DNA of 64,000 bases from the NCBI RefSeq assembly GCF_034006445.1, contig NZ_JAVESS010000003.1:248001-312000 (forward strand), in the 5' to 3' direction. Positions within the stretch are counted from its first letter, which is position 1. Every line of letters starts with the position of its first letter. The position numbers and the translations under genes are program-made. The notes under the pieces were generated by a model. The model saw only the letters and a program-made list of their open reading frames with translations. It had not been told where the DNA came from and ran no database searches. Positions 61,756 to 64,000 of the stretch are shown here, piece by piece. Source of the DNA: Desulfovibrio sp. Its GTDB lineage: Bacteria > Desulfobacterota > Desulfovibrionia > Desulfovibrionales > Desulfovibrionaceae.

Positions 61756-63822
61756 ATGAAAATGGGAATAATGAACAAGATGATGCTTACCATTCTGGTT
61801 CCATCCCTACTTGGCCTGGCTGCTGTATGCGGTCTCAGTTATTGGCAGGCAGAACATTCGCTCACAGAGCAGGTCGCGCACGAATTTGACAGCGTTATAG
61901 ACAAGCAGATTGAAGGGCTGGGCTCTGTGCAGCGAATGACGCACGGCCTCATCAGAACCAATGCCGAATCGGCTCATGTCAAAAAGGCCCTGTTCACCAG
62001 CACAGGCAACCAGGCTGGCCTCGACAGCCTCGGAGAGCCGGACGTCCAGAGTGTGCTTGACGATCTTTCACAGCATTTCGGCATGGTTAATGGCGCAGGA
62101 TTGATTGATGCTTCAGGCATTGTGGTGGCCCATACCACCAGAGAAATGATCGGCGGCAACCTGCGCGACCGAAAGTCCGTGCAGGTGGCCCTTGCCGGTC
62201 AGATGAGCATGGAAAATATCCGTAACCATGCGGGCGAAATGTCCACCATGGTGGCGGCTCCCGTCATGGCCCAGGGCAAATCGCAGGGCGTTTTGTACGC
62301 CTATATGAGTCTGGCCCGTCTGAGCGAGAGCACCACAGATACCATCAAGATGGGAAAACACGGATATTGCGCCGTGTATGACAGTTCGGGGACGGCCATC
62401 ATGCATCCCGACAAGTCTTTGCTGGGCAAGGACTGCAGCCAGGAACCCTTTGTGAAGGCAGCCCTGGTCAGCGGAAGCGGGAGCGTGCGCTTCGCCCGTG
62501 GCGAACAGCAAATGGTGGCCTACTATCGGCATATGCCCGAAAGCAACTGGCATGTGGTCATGGTCGCCGACAGGGACGAGATGCTTGCACCCACCAGCAG
62601 GCTTCTCAAGGCCAACGTGCTTGTGGGCGTAATCACGGCGCTTGTGCTCGGCGTGGTCATTGTGTTTGTGTCGCGCGGCATAGCGCGATCCCTGAAGATC
62701 AGCGAAAAGTATGTGCAGGTGGTGGCCGGCGGCAACTTTAATCCTGATCCGCATGAAGAGGAAGCCCTGGCCAAAGCCGCCAGCAGAGGTGATGAAATCG
62801 GCGGGCTTTCCAGCGGCATACAGAGCATGGTGGGCAAGCTGCGCGGCCTGTTCAAGGAAAGTGAAGAAAAAACCCATCAGGCGGAGATGGCAACGGGCGA
62901 AGCCCGCGTCGCCATGGAAGAGGCCCAGGTGGCGCGCAAGGAGGCCGAAACCGCCCGTCAGGACGGCATGCTGACCGCCGCCGGGCAACTGGAAACCTCC
63001 ATCGGCGTCATTTCTTCCGCCTCAACCCAGCTTGCCGCACAGATAGAGCAGTCCGACCGCAGCGCCTCAGAGGCAGCGCAACGCCTTTCCGAGGCAGCCA
63101 CAGCCATGAACGAGATGAACGCCACGGTGCAGGAAGTGGCCCGCAACGCGAGCGCAGCGTCAGAAGCTTCGGTGCACACCAGAGAAAAGGCCAGGGTTGG
63201 CGCACATATTGTCGAGCAGGCCGTGGAAAGCATCGAAGCCGTGCGGCGCATGTCCGAGGAGCTCAAGGGCGATATGGCCGAGCTTAATGACCATGCCCAA
63301 AGCATTTCGCAAATCATGAATGTTATTTCCGACATCGCCGACCAGACCAATTTGCTGGCCCTCAACGCAGCCATTGAAGCCGCCAGAGCAGGCGATGCCG
63401 GGCGGGGTTTTGCCGTGGTGGCCGACGAGGTGCGCAAGCTGGCCGAAAAAACAATGGATTCCACCAAGGATGTCAGCCATGCCATCAGGTCCATTCAGGA
63501 CAGTACGGCCAAGAGTATGGGGTCAATGGACAATGCTGTAGACCAGATTGCCCAGGCCACGGACTTTGCCAGTCAGTCCGGGCAGGCGCTGGAAGAAATA
63601 GTGGCGACAGTGGAAGCCACGGCGGATCAGGTCAACGCCATTGCCACTGCCAGCGAAGAACAGTCTGCGGCCAGCGAAGAAATCAATCAGAGCATTGTGC
63701 TCGTCAACGAGATATCACGTCAGAGCGCCATGGCCATGGCAGAGGCTACACAGGCGGTTTCCGATCTGGCTGGCCAGGCCCACACCCTGAAGAACCTTGT
63801 GGCGCAGATGAAGCTCGGCTAG
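61756..63822 (+). CDS. Methyl-accepting chemotaxis protein with periplasmic Cache domain
   Basis: 688 residues. TM1 about 8-30, a periplasmic dCache-type domain (about 35-280; [52 protein letters not shown] are the two Cache loops), TM2 near 292-312, a HAMP-like part, a coiled coil ([20 protein letters not shown]) and the signalling domain with [18 protein letters not shown]. Senses a small ligand outside and signals to CheA through CheW/CheV. Start chosen at ATG 61756 after GAGG; ATG 61735 has no ribosome site. Confidence 0.93.
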   Translation: MKMGIMNKMMLTILVPSLLGLAAVCGLSYWQAEHSLTEQVAHEFDSVIDKQIEGLGSVQRMTHGLIRTNAESAHVKKALFTSTGNQAGLDSLGEPDVQSVLDDLSQHFGMVNGAGLIDASGIVVAHTTREMIGGNLRDRKSVQVALAGQMSMENIRNHAGEMSTMVAAPVMAQGKSQGVLYAYMSLARLSESTTDTIKMGKHGYCAVYDSSGTAIMHPDKSLLGKDCSQEPFVKAALVSGSGSVRFARGEQQMVAYYRHMPESNWHVVMVADRDEMLAPTSRLLKANVLVGVITALVLGVVIVFVSRGIARSLKISEKYVQVVAGGNFNPDPHEEEALAKAASRGDEIGGLSSGIQSMVGKLRGLFKESEEKTHQAEMATGEARVAMEEAQVARKEAETARQDGMLTAAGQLETSIGVISSASTQLAAQIEQSDRSASEAAQRLSEAATAMNEMNATVQEVARNASAASEASVHTREKARVGAHIVEQAVESIEAVRRMSEELKGDMAELNDHAQSISQIMNVISDIADQTNLLALNAAIEAARAGDAGRGFAVVADEVRKLAEKTMDSTKDVSHAIRSIQDSTAKSMGSMDNAVDQIAQATDFASQSGQALEEIVATVEATADQVNAIATASEEQSAASEEINQSIVLVNEISRQSAMAMAEATQAVSDLAGQAHTLKNLVAQMKLG

Positions 63823-63852
63823 CACGTTGAGGCGATGCCACTTGAGATGCCT

Positions 63853-63930
63853 TGTGGGGGAGGGCCCTTTTGTAAAAGGGCCTCCTTCATCACGCCCCCT
63901 CCGCCCGCCACAACACCCTAAAACTTTTAT
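63853..63930 (+). repeat. Family A palindromic element, copy 8 (diverged)
   Basis: GTGGGGGAGGGCCCTTTTGT, AAAAGGGCCTCCTTCATCAC and the CGCCCCCTCCGCCCG..CCCTAAAAC tail. The left arm still pairs (GGGCCCTTTT/AAAAGGGCC). Confidence 0.8.
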
Positions 63931-63974
63931 TGTTTATAGTATGGCGCACAAGTTTTCTGGTCTGAGGGGATAAG

Positions 63975-64000
63975 TCCAGAGACAGGGCCAGAGACAGGGC
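63975..64000 (+). repeat. Direct repeat at the right edge
   Basis: CCAGAGACAGGG occurs twice in a row and runs into the window edge; extent unknown. Confidence 0.6.

Overview
The window looks like a chromosomal piece of a Desulfovibrio-type sulfate reducer (Desulfovibrionales; estimated by eye at about 60% G+C, not computed). Supporting signs are a TunR-like molybdate/tungstate regulator (a tyrosine-recombinase fold fused to TOBE domains) divergent from modABC, a four-subunit ferredoxin-linked 2-oxoacid oxidoreductase, class I two-subunit fumarase, and a deltaproteobacterial chemoreceptor and CheV. Species cannot be fixed from the sequence alone. I see no rRNA, tRNA, CRISPR array, prophage or transposase gene.

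Layout. 1-5.6 kb: end of a saccharopine-dehydrogenase-like gene, a histone-deacetylase-family gene with a small partner, tmk with a YhaM-like nuclease, surE. 6-8 kb: fba-gap glycolytic operon. 8.4-16.4 kb: a sugar-epimerase-like protein, a periplasmic NTF2-like protein, cysK, cheV, a DUF4910 aminopeptidase-like protein, a HEAT-like protein. 16.5-20.9 kb: a split LysO lysine exporter, a UDG-like protein, coaBC, a lipoprotein. 21-25 kb: queA and a Kor/Vor-type oxidoreductase (D-A-B-C order). 25-34 kb: second gap, a GAF protein, then the cell-shape cluster mreB-mreC-mreD-mrdA-rodA-bactofilin. 34-39.4 kb: a YhcC-like radical SAM protein, tunR and modABC. 40-50.4 kb: fumarase, alr, an APC amino-acid permease, pntA/pntA2/pntB and a half-size AbrB-like membrane protein. 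50.5-53.3 kb: metE under a cobalamin riboswitch. 53.7-64 kb: a Sel1-repeat protein, an AlgJ-like/AlgI-like O-acylation pair, an IHF-like protein, an Elp3-like radical SAM protein and a chemoreceptor.

Two things stand out. First, pntB encodes about 1013 residues instead of the usual 460 or so, because the NADP(H)-binding domain dIII is present four times in tandem. All four copies have replaced the Lys-Arg-Ser that normally grips the NADP 2'-phosphate with Asn-Tyr-Asp. The copies alternate as A-B-A-B types, which suggests two rounds of duplication.

Second, the spaces between genes are filled by at least four families of short, non-coding palindromic elements (called A, B, C and D here). Family C has CTAGAGCA/TGCTCTAG ends, TA-type borders, and one copy sits inside the hairpin loop of a family A copy, so it behaves like a MITE. 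Families B, C and D repeatedly start exactly at, or overlap, the stop codon of the neighbouring gene (surE, cheV, the radical SAM gene, cysK, bactofilin, tmk, gap2, the GAF gene, mrdA).
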